This document shows positions 36,431-49,200 of a stretch of DNA of 64,000 nucleotides, one piece after another. The stretch comes from Agrypnia vestita (lineage: Eukaryota; Arthropoda; Insecta; Trichoptera; Phryganeidae), in contig JADDOH010000162.1 of assembly GCA_016648135.1 (NCBI GenBank), forward strand, positions 186,001 through 250,000, in the 5' to 3' direction. The translations under genes were made by a program, and so were the position numbers. The stretch's first letter is position 1. Each line of letters opens with the position of its first letter. Under the pieces are notes generated by a model. It was not told the DNA's origin, ran no database searches, and saw nothing but the letters and a program-made list of their open reading frames with translations.

Positions 36431-38100
36431 ATGTTGATATAGTCAATATATATGCAGTGAAAATAATATTTTCATCAATCATGTACATAAATAAATAATT
36501 ATGAATAAATAAATATTGTTGTTTATCAATGCTATGTTAATATTTGAATACTTTATCGAAGTTATAATAATCGTTTTTTATTCTGAGGCGAAGAGCTTTC
36601 TGTTCAACAGTATGTGGACATTACATAATCTCTTTTTTACGTCTACTTTTTTTTGTCTATTTTTTGCGTCTACTTTTTATTTTTATTTTTTTTATTTTTA
36701 CGTCTACCTTTTTTGCCAGCCTGCCACGTCTGGTAAAAAATGAATTTTTACCAGACTTGTTAGTAATACCGAGAAGGGAACATAGAATTGTATGACATAT
36801 TCCATACTACTGTTAATATTTCGCTTCTTCTGCATTCACGCCACGCTCTGCGCGTCCTCCCGATGACGCACGCTTGTGATGTTGCCCTCTTTAAAAATTT
36901 AATCATGATTACTATTTCGTTAGCAACACATTTTCCCACATTATTCCATAATTCAAGTGTAAACTCGGCCCGGCCCGATGGCTCCGGAAACAATCTCATA
37001 AAAAATTCAATTTGCATATAAATTTTGGTTTTTGTCTTTACTTTTTTTACGGTGGATGGGAAAATACATCGCCGCCGTGTTGTTTGCGAGGGGAATCTTC
37101 CTGTCGGGAACACGGGGAAGACGGGAGAATTGGCAGGGGAACACATCAACAAATTTTCAAACGCGCTCCACCGGCATACTAATACGGTCGTATGGAAAGT
37201 AAACAGCGAGCAATGGGGATAAAGCATTAATTTAAAACATACTATTTTGTGTTTGTTTCGGAATACAAATCACTCCCCTTTTATTCGGGTTTACTTTTCA
37301 TAATTCGATTCGTAATATGATATTTCTTATTGTGTAAGTTTTTCATCTTCTTCTTCTATTTTCTTTCCTAATGCCGATGACATCAGGGCTAAATTCATTA
37401 TCATATTATATACGCTTTTTATTCTACATTCGAATATACTTTCAAATACCAGAATATTCTTTCAACAGAACAAGAACTATTACTTCTATTAAATTAGAAA
37501 ACTGTGTAAATTATGTCCCAAATAAATTTTATAAATAAAATAGTAGTTGAGTTAATTTCTGACTTGGAAAGTTGGATAATGGTACCGCATTGTCAATGTA
37601 AAGAAAAAAATTCTAGGGATCTTCCGGTATTAGTATATTGTGCCGTGCAATGTGTTGCAAACGTGTAATAGAGGCAAATAAAACAAATTTTGAATTATAC
37701 TTGCAGTCTATATGGCTCAAGTCATCAAATTAAGTTCAAGGAAAATTACACCTACAAAATTAAATGCTTCCAGTCGGTCAGAAGGTGAAAAATTTAATTT
37801 TTTTAGGCTATATCGACGTGTAATGTGGCTGTAAAATGTAGAGATTTTTTTTTAATCACAACCGTTTATAGAGTTTGCTATGGTTGAATTTATCGTGACA
37901 TTCCTGTAGGTGAGGCATACCTGGGTCGTGCTGTCCAAGAGATATACAACATTTTTCTTCAACAGTGTATTTTGAAGGAGTCTATTTTATGATTGCTGCA
38001 ATAGTAAACTGTCTAAGTCTCTGCTGCATATACATTTGAAGATACAACTGTGTGTTGATTTATTTAGTATTGAAAAAAAAACAAATGTTTTGTACGAACC
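36431..38100. other. Intergenic, no gene seen
   Basis: AT-rich; pyrimidine-rich run at 36630-36715. No gene. Confidence 0.5.
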
Positions 38101-38125
38101 GTATAGAGTGTAGAGATTCGATTCT

Positions 38126-38162
38126 TGACGTTTCGCTGGAGTCATATTACAGCGCTTTCAAG
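38126..38162 (-). ncRNA. Hammerhead-like core (degenerate)
   Basis: On the minus strand GCGCTGTAATATGACTCCAG then CGAAACGTCAAG: a stem II (GCGCTG/CAGCG) followed by GAAAC. The preceding CTGANGA box is decayed (CTTGAAA). Confidence 0.25.
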
Positions 38163-40802
38163 AGAGTGTCTTCTTGCCACTAAGCTCAATGACGTGTATT
38201 CGGTTTCTTGACCTGTTGTTCATTTAGTGAAAATTTTATGTCGCTTATCTCCGTAACTGTTTTCTGATAGTTACGAGATATCCTGTGTATAATGTTATAA
38301 GGTGAAATAAATCGATTACATAGAGACGGATTACCGTAGAGACAGATCGTATCTAAATAACCAAACGAAATTCTGAGCTGAATAGCTAGGATATCATGAC
38401 TGATAACCTAGCTATTCTGTAGCTAGGATATCAGTCATCCTGAAAATCGACTAATGTCTGTGCAGGAGAACAGAAATATAGGCGAATTAACCTAATAAAT
38501 ATCTGGGTTTACATTTGATCCTGTTTTAAAGGGGAAATTGATAGAACATTTAAAAAATCCCTTAATATTGGTCCATTCTTACACAAAATAAATCAACTTG
38601 ATCATTGTCAGAAGGGATCTTTTTGAATATGCATCTACATTGTACGAAGTTCTATTCAAATACAATGGCATGTGAATGAGTCTGAATAAGAATTGTTACT
38701 TAATTGTGGTTGATTAAAAGTAAATAAAATATGGATAGTAAATCAGCCCACTTGGCGAGAGAGCCGATTAGGAAGTATTTTTAATCACATTTTTCTTATA
38801 TTATTATTTTCTCAAAAAATATTAAAACACGGCCCAAAATTAACATAAATATACGAAAGTGGCGACCTCCATCTTTTTAATCTTACAACCGACATCAAAT
38901 TCAGCAGCGAAATTCTCAGCGAGCGTTTTGATTATCACTGCCGAGAAAGTCTCATCTTTCGCATTCGTTTTTTGTTTTGATATTTTTCTACCTCAAGTCA
39001 AAAATATTAATAAGCACCGGAAAATCTACATAGACAAATATGCCCTAAGAGATTATATCACGCTTTGTCCTCCGAAACTTTCGAAACAATGGATAAATTT
39101 TAAGCAGGAGCTTTACTAATATTTCATTAAAAATTAATGTTTTTACTTAAAATATCACAGGTAAGCTGCGCTTTACCGATTTTCGATTAACTTTTTTACC
39201 AGATTATGGCAAAATTAAAAAGTTTATTTATATGTGTTATCAAATGGAAAGAATTGATTGCAAATATATAAAATTACTTTATTTGTTTTATATTTATATT
39301 AATTTTTCAATTTCATGCAATAAGTATGTACCTATGTGGTTTTAAAAGAATATAAATCAACAAGAAATATAGCGTTGCGCTTGTTTATTTTTATGGGTTC
39401 TCGTTTTCAGTCAGATATATTGCGATGATATTTTAGAAGAAAAATCTGTATCCGTTTAAAGACGAGCCAGTCAGTATATTTCAAACCTTTTGATTCTGAT
39501 CATAGATTTTGATAATTCATACATGCGCAGTCAATGGCAGTGATATTTAGTATCCTTTTATCTAATATTCAATCAAGTTTGAAACGAGACATGCCGGTGA
39601 TTTCGTCCTGTATTAAGGCTGAGATAATTTAACTGATACACCACTAATAATGTAATTTGTACATTTCAATGAACTTTTGCAAGGCAAATAATGATAATAC
39701 AGTATTTTGAATGTAAGGTATTACAAACATTTGATGATAATCGAACATAACGAGCAATTATATCACATTTTTCTTTTTCTTTTAACATATCTATTATTAC
39801 AGGCATCTTACAAAACTGTATTTTGCAAGATTCCTGTGATAAAAATGAACGAAAATTATATCTGCAATGTTGTTTTCTCCTAATAAAATACATTTTTTAT
39901 ACGTAATAGAGTATAACTGACGCTACCAGATAGCCCAAAATTATGAGTAAAATAATGACGTATGAAAATTTTCAAAATGGACTAGTTTCCATTCCCACAT
40001 AGCGCTGTTTCATAGCCTTAACTTGCGTCCGAAATATGTTATTGGAATTTTTGTATTAGATGACGACTTGCAGCTGCTAACGTATAATATTTTAAAAATA
40101 TTATTGAAATAATATTATTATTTTATGAGTTCGTTTATGGTTTCTGAATAATATAATTTATATTATACATAATAATTAATATTTTTAATTAATATTTTTC
40201 CTCTAATTTGCCAAAATATTTACTTATATTTATAGTTTCAACGTAGGCGCTTGAATTTTGTTAAATAATAATGTAAAATTTATAATCTTTCTACACGGTA
40301 TGCAATCATTGAAGCCGGGAACGAAATTGATAAGCAAATATTCCATGAATGCTTTATTAGTGCAACTCATATAGAGTAGGTACCTTTCATCCTTCAGTAT
40401 CTTTCAGTATTCCATGTTTGTTTGTGATAAGCCCTTTTTGAATAAATTAAGCTTAGTGGTATTGTTTCAAATTCATTACTGATATCTATAGAAGGAGGCA
40501 TTTTCGGGGGCTGCTTGCGGTCTACCGCTAGTAGTGTGATCCAACGGCTTTCTGTTGAGTGCGTTATATTTAGCACCTACAAAGTTATTAACATAATATA
40601 CAACATGTTTATACGTTATATATACAACATATTTATATGTTATCATAATACTTTCGTTGGTTGTAAAAAATATTTTTAAATGAGATACAAGATTATTATG
40701 AAAAAATAAATCCGAAGTATAGCTAAAAACTAAAAAATTATAACTTACCAAGCAATTTTATGAATCGATTAGAAACAGACATACAGAAAAATTAAATCAA
40801 CG
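38163..40802. other. Intergenic, no gene seen
   Basis: AT-rich. A short hairpin AATAGCTAGG/CCTAGCTATT near 38382-38422 and part of a CAGGGTGT-family arm at 38235-38300. No gene. Confidence 0.5.
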
Positions 40803-40888
40803 AAAAAAAATAATAGCTATTGGGATTCGAACCACGGACCTCCACTCTATACAGCAGCGGTGCGTTATCCAGTTTCGCCACGGCAACC
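40803..40888 (-). tRNA. tRNA-like sequence (tRNA pseudogene or SINE head)
   Basis: The minus strand has an A box TGGCGAAACTGG (40869-40880), a perfect B box GGTTCGAATCC (40823-40833) and a T8 run (40803-40810) as RNA polymerase III terminator. The D stem (GCG/CGC) forms, but the acceptor and T stems pair poorly, so a functional tRNA is unlikely. A loop CTGTATA would place GTA as anticodon, with a mismatch in the stem. Confidence 0.45.
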
Positions 40889-40924
40889 TAGTACTATTGA
40901 CGTCAATTTTCGACCATATAGCTG

Positions 40925-41090
40925 GCGCCACACTGCGCGGATTTTCCGCTGCGTCTCTTCTGTCGCGGAACGCCGCTACATTTCTTTCCACATGATATGC
41001 GCTTATCAAACACACACACTACGCGGATGATCACTTTACCGATTTGACACGGCGGAAGATCCGCATAGTGTGGCGACGGCCGGCGTGTAG
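40925..41090. mobile_element. Short MITE with CGCCACACTRYGCGGAT ends
   Basis: GGCGCCACACTGCGCGGATT and, read from the right, CGTCGCCACACTATGCGGAT, both followed by TTCCGC. GC-rich against its surroundings, no coding capacity. Confidence 0.6.
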
Positions 41091-41575
41091 TCCCTTTATT
41101 AATTGATCCACATATTATTCCATATTTAGCTATCCACTTTTATGATGCGAATAACTTTGTGTATCTACCGCTTTTTAATTTTTTTGTAACATTTATCTAG
41201 TTTAATATTACATTTATATATACCTACTTCTGATCTTAGATCAACTATACTTCAAGCTTGACTTATATCATTATCTACGTACATAGTGGAATAGATAAAA
41301 TATATATTACTTTACAGGCAGGCTTCTACCTAATTATGAGTCAAAAATTTTCAAACAGCAATATCCTAATATTATTATTAATTTATATCAAGATAAGCGA
41401 TTTCAATTTTACATTTTTTTTCAATATTTATTATGTTATATGTTGACTCACCGTAGGTAAAACGTTAGATTATCATTAAAATAAAAATGTCCTTAGGTTT
41501 TCACGGCCGTTCAGAATCTTCTGTGTATAGTTTTCTGGGATATTCTGCCGTGTATATGTGACCTCTCTGGCCAAC

Positions 41576-41608
41576 GTTTCGGATCCCATTGCAGGGCTCC
41601 ATCATCAG
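41576..41608 (-). ncRNA. Hammerhead-ribozyme-like core, left arm
   Basis: Minus strand: CTGATGA, stem II GGAGCCC/GGGATCC with a GA mismatch, then GAAAC. Stem III and the cleavage triplet could not be confirmed by eye. Confidence 0.4.
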
Positions 41609-41740
41609 GGCTGATGTGCTGAGTGAGTGTTGAAGTGTAGGTTAAGTATTGCCTTGCAATACTGACTTACTGGTACTACTGGTACGGTATTGCAAGGCAA
41701 TACTTAACCTACACTTCAACACTCACTCATCACATCAGCC

Positions 41741-41772
41741 CTGATGATGGACCCTGCAATGGGATCCGAAAC
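41741..41772 (+). ncRNA. Hammerhead-ribozyme-like core, right arm
   Basis: Mirror copy: CTGATGA (41741-41747), stem II GGACCC/GGGATCC, GAAAC (41768-41772). Confidence 0.4.
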
Positions 41773-41843
41773 TTTGGCCAGAGAGGTCACATATACACGG
41801 CAGAATATCCCAGAAAACTATACACAGAAGATCATTAAAATAA

Positions 41844-42720
41844 CATATATTTAATAATAAAAAATCAAAGGTTCTTTTTCTACCATTGCGTAGTAATCTT
41901 ACTTAATTATTTAGATTCTAGGAAAAGTTCTTAAATGTATATTTCCATCACACGTGTTTTTTATCCTAGAAGTCCGGCATTCTTCATAGATTTTACATAT
42001 ACCACCGTGCAGTCTCCGGCATGGTATGGACAAAACGTGGACATAAAACATCCCTCCCCGCCGCAGCCCGCCGCCATCCCCTCCATGGATGGGAAGCTCT
42101 TAAGCCTAAATAATTGATCCTAGGGGTGGCGCTATGAATTACACCCCGCGAGGTAACATCCCCGGCTCACATACAGCCCCATGATTTATACACGGTTTAC
42201 CGACCAACCTGGATACAAGGGATTTAGGATAACTTAATGGGTTTTTTCAGTTCATTCACTTTGTCTCATTTTTTTCGTCTGAAAGTTTTTTAAAACACAG
42301 TGAAAACTCGTAATTAATTTGGATTATCCTTTCTAGTGAGAGTTAATTTCAATCTAGAAGATCACCCATTAGAACAAACGTTTAATCTGTCTTGCTCTGT
42401 CTTTAGTAAACGAAAAGACAAATATATACATTGTAAAACAATATAGTAATTATGAAAGAAAATCAAATGCGTTAATATCATTATTTTGAACTCGTTGTTG
42501 AATAGTCATTTTGTTTTAAAAGGCCAATATCAGAGATCGTTAATATTCCTGCGAGTGTGAAACATAAAATGTGCAAAATTTTCGACAATTATATAATAAA
42601 TACATACTTAAAACTAAATGACCTATGCCTTGAACAAAATATGATATAGATATCTTTTTTTTTCTTCTTTTGATCATTGAAAGTAATTAGTATGTTAATA
42701 ATTTACTTAAGACTACTGTA
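41844..42720. other. Intergenic, no gene seen
   Basis: AT-rich with a GC-richer patch at 41990-42180; no gene recognised. Confidence 0.5.
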
Positions 42721-42723
42721 TCT

Positions 42724-42893
42724 TCTTTTTCTTCTTTAATGGCTTTACCTTGGCGTCCATCAGTCCTCGCCTCCAACTCCTCCTGTCTACCGCTGCGATC
42801 CTCCAGTCCGTCACCAGCAGTACTTGATCAGCATCCCTTCTGACCTTGTCTTCCCATCGCATCCTAGGTCTGCCGACTCTTCTTCTTTCACCC
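42724..42893 (-). pseudogene. LINE polymerase tail fragment
   Basis: The minus strand reads SGERRRVGRPRMRWEDKVRR then DWRIAAVDRRSWRRGLMDAK: the 'GRPxxRWxDxVxxD...A.DRxxWR' signature of non-LTR retrotransposon C-termini, 3' end only. Confidence 0.7.
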
Positions 42894-45552
42894 GAATGTA
42901 AAAACTACTATTTAATGTTATATGATATTTTTATGTTTGTGTAAAATCATAAATTTAAGTGATATTTCCAACATTACTTGATCTTCACTAAAAATTCTTC
43001 CTTGAACTGGGCATAGCCGGGCAGATAGTTACTTTTTTTGCGATATTATTCGATTATCAAGAATTTTAGAAAAGATTATTTCAAATTATGTTACATTTAT
43101 AATATTTCAAGACTATTCCAATGACTGCATTTATATCTCTAAAGCAGAACTCATTTATAGAACATTTATTTAGCTCCTTTATTGGTTGTATTCAGTATTA
43201 TTTAAAAAAATAACTACTCTTTAAGTATACAAATTTACAAAAAATACAAAAATTTTATGCAGTAGATACTTAAAAAAACATTATTACGTAGACAGCCGAA
43301 ATTTGCAACACAGCTATCCTTTTCCTATAAATGGCAAATTTCCGTTAACAATTAAATTATTCCCACCTTTTTTGATACTAATTGTGTACGTTTTCGTCCT
43401 TAACATATTTAACATTATTTATTAATAAACTTGTTATAAATTTTTTATTAATTGTTATAATTTTGTTATTTTCAATGGCCTGGAAAACCATCATAGCTTA
43501 AAATATATAAAAGGTAACTATCCTCATCGTGCTCGACAGCCTTGGGCAGGCCTTGCCTAAATCCAGAAGTCTCCTACATTATGGTCTGTCTATTGCTTTT
43601 GGTAACCATACTTGGTACTTTTATTAAGTACAAAAGAACAAAAGCATTAAAAGTACAAATATTTGGTACTTTTTCAATTTCACACATGGAAAACTTATCA
43701 TAATCATTGATCTGAAAATTTGGGTTCCTGAGAATGGATTTTTACATCACTTGAAATACACTTTTTGTGTTTTTTATTATACGAATTTTGCTCATCCCTG
43801 CTGATTTCATATAATATAAATGGTGTATAATATTTTGATAAAGTCTAAAATAAACAAATAATTCATAATAAAAAGATTCATGTTTAACCAAAAATGTTTT
43901 ATTCACGTTTTTTAGCTACATTTCATTTAATATGGTAGTTGATAATTTAATATAAATGTGCGATTGGCAGTAGAAGTTACGTGCTTGAGAACACAATCTT
44001 TGGCATAAGTTTAACTCCCAGTTAATTTTCAAAGGTAGTAATCAATTTGTCCCATATCTTTGCTGACTGACTTTAATTTCAATGAATATTGACATAATTC
44101 CGTTAATTAATAATTCATGCCGATCACTCTTAGACAATTTTGGAGCCCTTATACTAAGGAAATCTACATAATATTTTGTTACGTAAGTCTTCGTGTTTTT
44201 ATCTAAAAAAACGCATCAGAACCATTTTTCAAATATAAAGATTATTAAATTTTCGTAAATTTATATACATAAGTATGTACATAAAAAAGACAAATATTGT
44301 GATAAAATAAATCAGAAAACATTTTGGTTTACCCTGAATAATAAATATTTTTCTAAATAAAAACAATCGAGAAATTCAAAACAAAACTATAGAATTAATG
44401 TTATTAATTTATTTATTTTCGATTTAGAAGTTTATAACTAACTATACACCAAAAACTCGATATATTCTATTTTAGTGTTTAAAAAAACACTTCAATTAGG
44501 TAGATTTGTAAAATATTGTAAAATCATGTTGCTTCGAAATATTTCTTTGTATAAGGAATTTAAAAACTAATCACTTCCTTTTGAGCTTTTATCGTACATA
44601 CTAGTGCATTTTGTATAATATTTTTCTAGGTGTGTTTTATCATATTTTAATATCTACACAAGTAGAAAGATAGGTATTATTAAATAAAATAAATAATTGA
44701 ACAATTTGTTTAACGCGCAATAATTTACGATTTAACACTGTCAATTTTATAACTTGTCCATGGTGAGGTCACTTCACACAACTTAAAAAAAAACACATTT
44801 CAATTAGTTCAAATAAAAATAAACTCGGATTATTATATTCACGGGATAAAAGTGTCTAGGATTGTTATATTTTATTTCAGATCCGAAGAGTACGCATTCT
44901 TCGTCACCGCCAACAATGTATCTTTTCGTTACTCTAGGGAGGGAAATGTCGAAAATCGATTTATGTTACATCATATTACTTTGATCATTGTTTACGCTGG
45001 CTGGTGACGAAGACATTATTCGGTGATTCTGTATTATCGTGCAATGAACGAGGTGCCAAAATATTGTGACATTATCTCGTGTACGGGCTTGTAATATTCG
45101 TTAGAACTGGAAACCATCAATATAAGGTATTTTTAGAAGTAAAAACTTTAAAATGAAACGAAACACAACAATTGGTATTTGTTTCATTGGAAGGATAATT
45201 TGATGCCATTAATTTTTTAATATGGAGTGCTTTCTTAGATGTTTTTTATTCGAATTCGACAGCTGACAGCTGATTCGTGGTTATTTTGGTATGCCAATAG
45301 CCTCGCGTTACGCCTGCATGTTGTGAAAAATTATTTCGAAAATTGTGGTATCGTAAGCATATTGGCATAAAAATATCTTTCAGATAAATCAAATACGATG
45401 GCTAATACAACGATTTGTATGTGTTTTGTTTCAATTTAAAGCTCTATACTACTAAAAAAACATATTTTATATTTTAGGTAATTTAGCCGCATTAGACTGC
45501 CACAAGGAATTGTAAATTAAGCGAAGAACACGTTGATTGCACGAATTTAAAG
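42894..45552. other. Intergenic / SOL-1 downstream region, no gene seen
   Basis: AT-rich. The 3' UTR and polyadenylation site of the SOL-1-like gene may lie in the right part. Confidence 0.45.
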
Positions 45553-45560
45553 ACTCACCG
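45553..45560 (-). promoter_or_regulatory. Strong splice-donor consensus 60 bp past the SOL-1 stop
   Basis: Minus strand CG|GTGAGT. It could start a 3' UTR intron or serve another isoform. No transcript evidence. Confidence 0.35.
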
Positions 45561-45620
45561 ACATTCTTACACGGTGGTTTCTCTGTCCACGTGTATGTAC
45601 TCCACAGACCTGTCCTTATG

Positions 45621-46272
45621 TCAGGAGCTAACCGTATTGGTATTGCTGCCTGGATCTAACAACAGCTCTTCGGTCAAGCGTCTTCCGTCAGCAGTGGTGA
45701 GCAACTTCTTTTTGCCTAATCGCCTGTCTCTCGTCCGCCTGAACCTCGCTATCAGAGCGAAGATGGTGAAGAGGATGCAGGCGGCCAGCACCGCGGCCGT
45801 GCAGCCGAGCGCAGTGTACACCCCGCCGGGAAACTGCTTGAAGAACCTCCTCCCCACTCCGCAGTGCATTTCGTTCTCGTCGTAGCCCGACGGGCAGTTG
45901 AACCTGCCGTCGCACCACAGCGAGGAGCTGATACAGGCGTTGAGCTCGGGACACTTGTACGTGCAGTCCGCGTTGAACGCACTCAAAGAGTCATTGCTGT
46001 ATTCCAACTTCTCGATGGGCTCCACCGAGTCCATGCCCACCTGCAGCTGCTGGAGCAGGCTGGAACGGGACTTGGATATCTCCAGCCACGTGAAGGCGGC
46101 CAGCCCCGGCTCCCTGGCTACGAATTCCACCAGGAAGGACGGCGGCTTGGGCGGCGTCAGGTAGGCCGAGGGGGCACTGGCCTGGCCGGCGTGGGAGAAC
46201 CAGTCCTCGGAGAATATCTGCACGGCAAACTGCCTGGTGTTGGGTTCCGATGGACATATCACCTTGATGAGC
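45621..46272 (-). CDS. Sol1: SOL-1-like last coding exon (LDLa, transmembrane, tail)
   Basis: Acceptor TTTGCAAG before 46272; stop TGA at 45623-45621. Encodes LIKVICPSEPNTRQFAVQIF, FLVEFVAREPGLAAFTWLEI (end of CUB4), the LDLa module, helix GGVYTALGCTAAVLAACILF then TIFALIARF, the stop-transfer RFRRTRDRRLGKKK and the end DPGSNTNTVSS. Confidence 0.95.
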
Positions 46273-49200
46273 CTTGCAAAGAAAATAATTCATTGGATGG
46301 AGAGCAGCAACGAAATTAAATTATAGATATCTCACAGAGACGAAGCTATTTGTATGGGAAAGTATGCATGCGAGTCTACTTGGCTGGCTTAAGTGATCAC
46401 CGATTCCACCCATGATCAACCATACATCTATAAAATTTGGAAAGTTTGTATACGTATATGGTATTTATGTAACTCGCTCTCTTTATCCAATAATCTATTG
46501 CCATCTTTGGTCGAAATTTGTCATTCCCATGAAACTGCTGGTAAAAAGACTTCTTTATTCTATATTTTTTGAGTATTGTATATATTATTTGTATGTATAT
46601 TTGACATTCATCCGAATTATTAACATATACGGTAAAATATGCCTGAAAATTATTGTTTTGTTTTTTTTTGCTTTTTAGACCACTTTATTTTCACAATGAT
46701 CACTTAAGTCAGCCAATGACAAGTCAAAAGCCCTGTAAAATACCCAAAAGAGATCCCCATACATACTTTCTCATATAAATAGCTTCGCCTTTGCGAGAAA
46801 TCTATTATATATCTAAATTAATGGTGATCCCTGCGGGGACAAAATCCTGTAATTGTGTTATAAAAAAAATTGAACATTTCCACAAATATTATTAAAAAAA
46901 TTGAATTCTCCTTTAAAAATTCTTCTATCTTACCTTGGAGGCCTCCCGGTAAAGATCATGAGGCGGTTCCTGGTGGTGCACCTGGCGGGGTCGTCTTGCG
47001 ACGGGGTTCTCCTTTAAAAATTCTTCTATCTTACCTTGGAGGCCTCCCGGTAAAGATCATGAGGCGGTTCCTGGTGGTGCACCTGGCGGGGTCGTCTTGC
47101 GACGGGGTCAGGGGAAGAAGCGCCCCCCAAGTCAGCAGGAATAAACTGCGATTGTCTCTCGCCTCAACCACCCACGGCAAACCAGCGCAAGAGCTCTCCG
47201 TGCGACTCCTAATTAATAAAATTACCAAAATCAATACTCGTTCCTAGACCAAAATTTAATTTCTGCCTTGCGAACCAATTATTTACTAATAATTTATTGA
47301 AAATTCGACGACGTAAAGATAAAAAAGTATAAGGTATAATTCAGAATATTTAATTTTGTCAGCGTTAATGAATTAATATTGCCTTTGATTGAAATTGAGT
47401 TATTGCTGCTACCAAAATTAATAAAATTTTCTTATCATACTTTATATCAGCCTTCAACTATTTTCAACACAAAGACGACGCAATATTTTGACAACATTTT
47501 TTTTCGGACGTTATTTTAATAAGCAAAAAAAGACAAATTTGATAGAAAGAATATTTAATTATGAATCATTACCATCAATAGCGCTGTGGTCTGTCGTGGG
47601 TCCTAGCCTTCTCTATTTTTTAAATATTTTCATGACACATTAATTCATTTACCGTGCAATTTATGAGCCGAGTAATTTACTTGGAAGCGATTTTCTGAGT
47701 AATGCTTTTAATGCTGTTATTAAATTACATCAACATGATTAAAAGTTATTATAGTGTGCCTATTCATTATATATTTTCTGCACTTTGGACATGGAATAAT
47801 TGACTTTGATTACGCAAATAGTTATTTGGTACGAATAGGCCATAATTCTCGAGTAAGTTCTTTTCGTTAAAGCACACGAAGCTCTCGAGTCCATAGCAGC
47901 ATGACGTCTGAATGGCATGAAGTGAGGAGTTGAACTACCTTCACCATAAGCTCCCCCTCTCTTCAGATACTAAGTACCTACCAGTGGCGTGCAGCGCATA
48001 CAAGCAAAAAAGCTGTGCTTTAGTAAAGATTCTGGGAAACAAATATTAATTAAATAATCCTTATCTGAAAAAAAAGTTGATTAAAAATTCTAGCTGTAAT
48101 TCGTCCTACGGCTAGAAGTTTTATTTCCGACATTTGTGTACCTAATTTCATGTCAATTCTTAATTTATCTCACTTGTTTGCGCCCAACAAATTTGTTCCA
48201 TAGATCAAGTCAAGTCAAGAAAAAACTCGTCCTGAACCGTGTATTTTGACTTATCTCTATGTCTGCAAGTTTTTTGTAATAAACACGTAATTTTTTCATG
48301 GAATAGCGTGTTTCTTCGAAAGGCCCAGCGCACACGTCACTTGCAGAAATGATATTTTTTACAAATTTCACCCAAAACTTTCTGTGTGAATTCTATTTTT
48401 TATTTCTATGGTGAATGTAAATACCATCTGTCAAATCATATTGATTATTTACGACGACATTGCCATCGATGATGTCATAAAATGTTTGATTTATTTTTGT
48501 AAAAAGAAGCGTGTATCTGAAATTAGTATTATTCCCGATTTAATTATATATAAATCGTATTAGAAATATATTTAAAAATTTTGCCGTATTACATATATAT
48601 ATGAAATATTTATTAATTTAGAAAATCATGTTTACAATACTTATTTTATAGTGCAGTTATTTTTGTGGATTGAGCTTCTCAAAATAGTTAATTATATACA
48701 GTTAAAAAAAATTCAAAAAATGTATGTAGGTACCCTTATAGGTGTATTCGTATATATATATTTTTAATATAGGTATATAGTCGGTCACCTCGTAACCCTA
48801 GTTTATACTCACTGCACGCCACTGGTACCTACTATACACATAACAAAAACTTCCGTTTCCCGTGGACCAGCCTATGTAATCATAAAAAAGTATTTTACTT
48901 AACTAAAGCGAGTATACCGATAATTTATTTTTATTTTTGTCTATTATTTACCATGTTCTATCAAAGGACGGCAACTAATCATGTTTCTTATGGTTTTAAG
49001 CCCCAATATCTCTACTCTCTAAAACAAATATCGTACTTCATGTTAATGTTAATCCTAAGTAAACACGTTAATCCCAACGTTATTATTATATGACACCTTT
49101 AATGTTCATTTTTATACTTCAAAAAAATACAGAGACAAGAAATTCATGTACAAGTAAGCGATTAGAGGCCACAACTCGCAGACACGGCATTACAGACAAG

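Larger units (their letters stand above)
41485..41830. mobile_element. Near-perfect palindromic element with 13-bp direct flanks
   Basis: Two arms of about 150 bp, nearly identical in inverted order (ATCTTCTGTGTATAGTTTTC ... TTGCCTTGCAATAC), around a 25-bp centre. ATCATTAAAATAA is found on both sides (41472-41484, 41831-41843), as a target duplication would be. Each arm carries a hammerhead-like core. No coding capacity. Confidence 0.75.

Noticed and set aside
40803..40888. Functional tRNA-Tyr
   Set aside because: The GTA anticodon reading needs a mismatched stem, the acceptor and T arms do not pair, and the body does not resemble insect tRNA-Tyr.
45864..46319. Plus-strand open frames across the last SOL-1 exon
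   Set aside because: Shadows of the GC-rich coding exon; the minus strand encodes CUB, LDLa and transmembrane segments with correct splice phases.
46870..47247. Plus-strand frame of 125 codons over exon h
   Set aside because: Its internal repetition is just the 101-bp duplication read in antisense.
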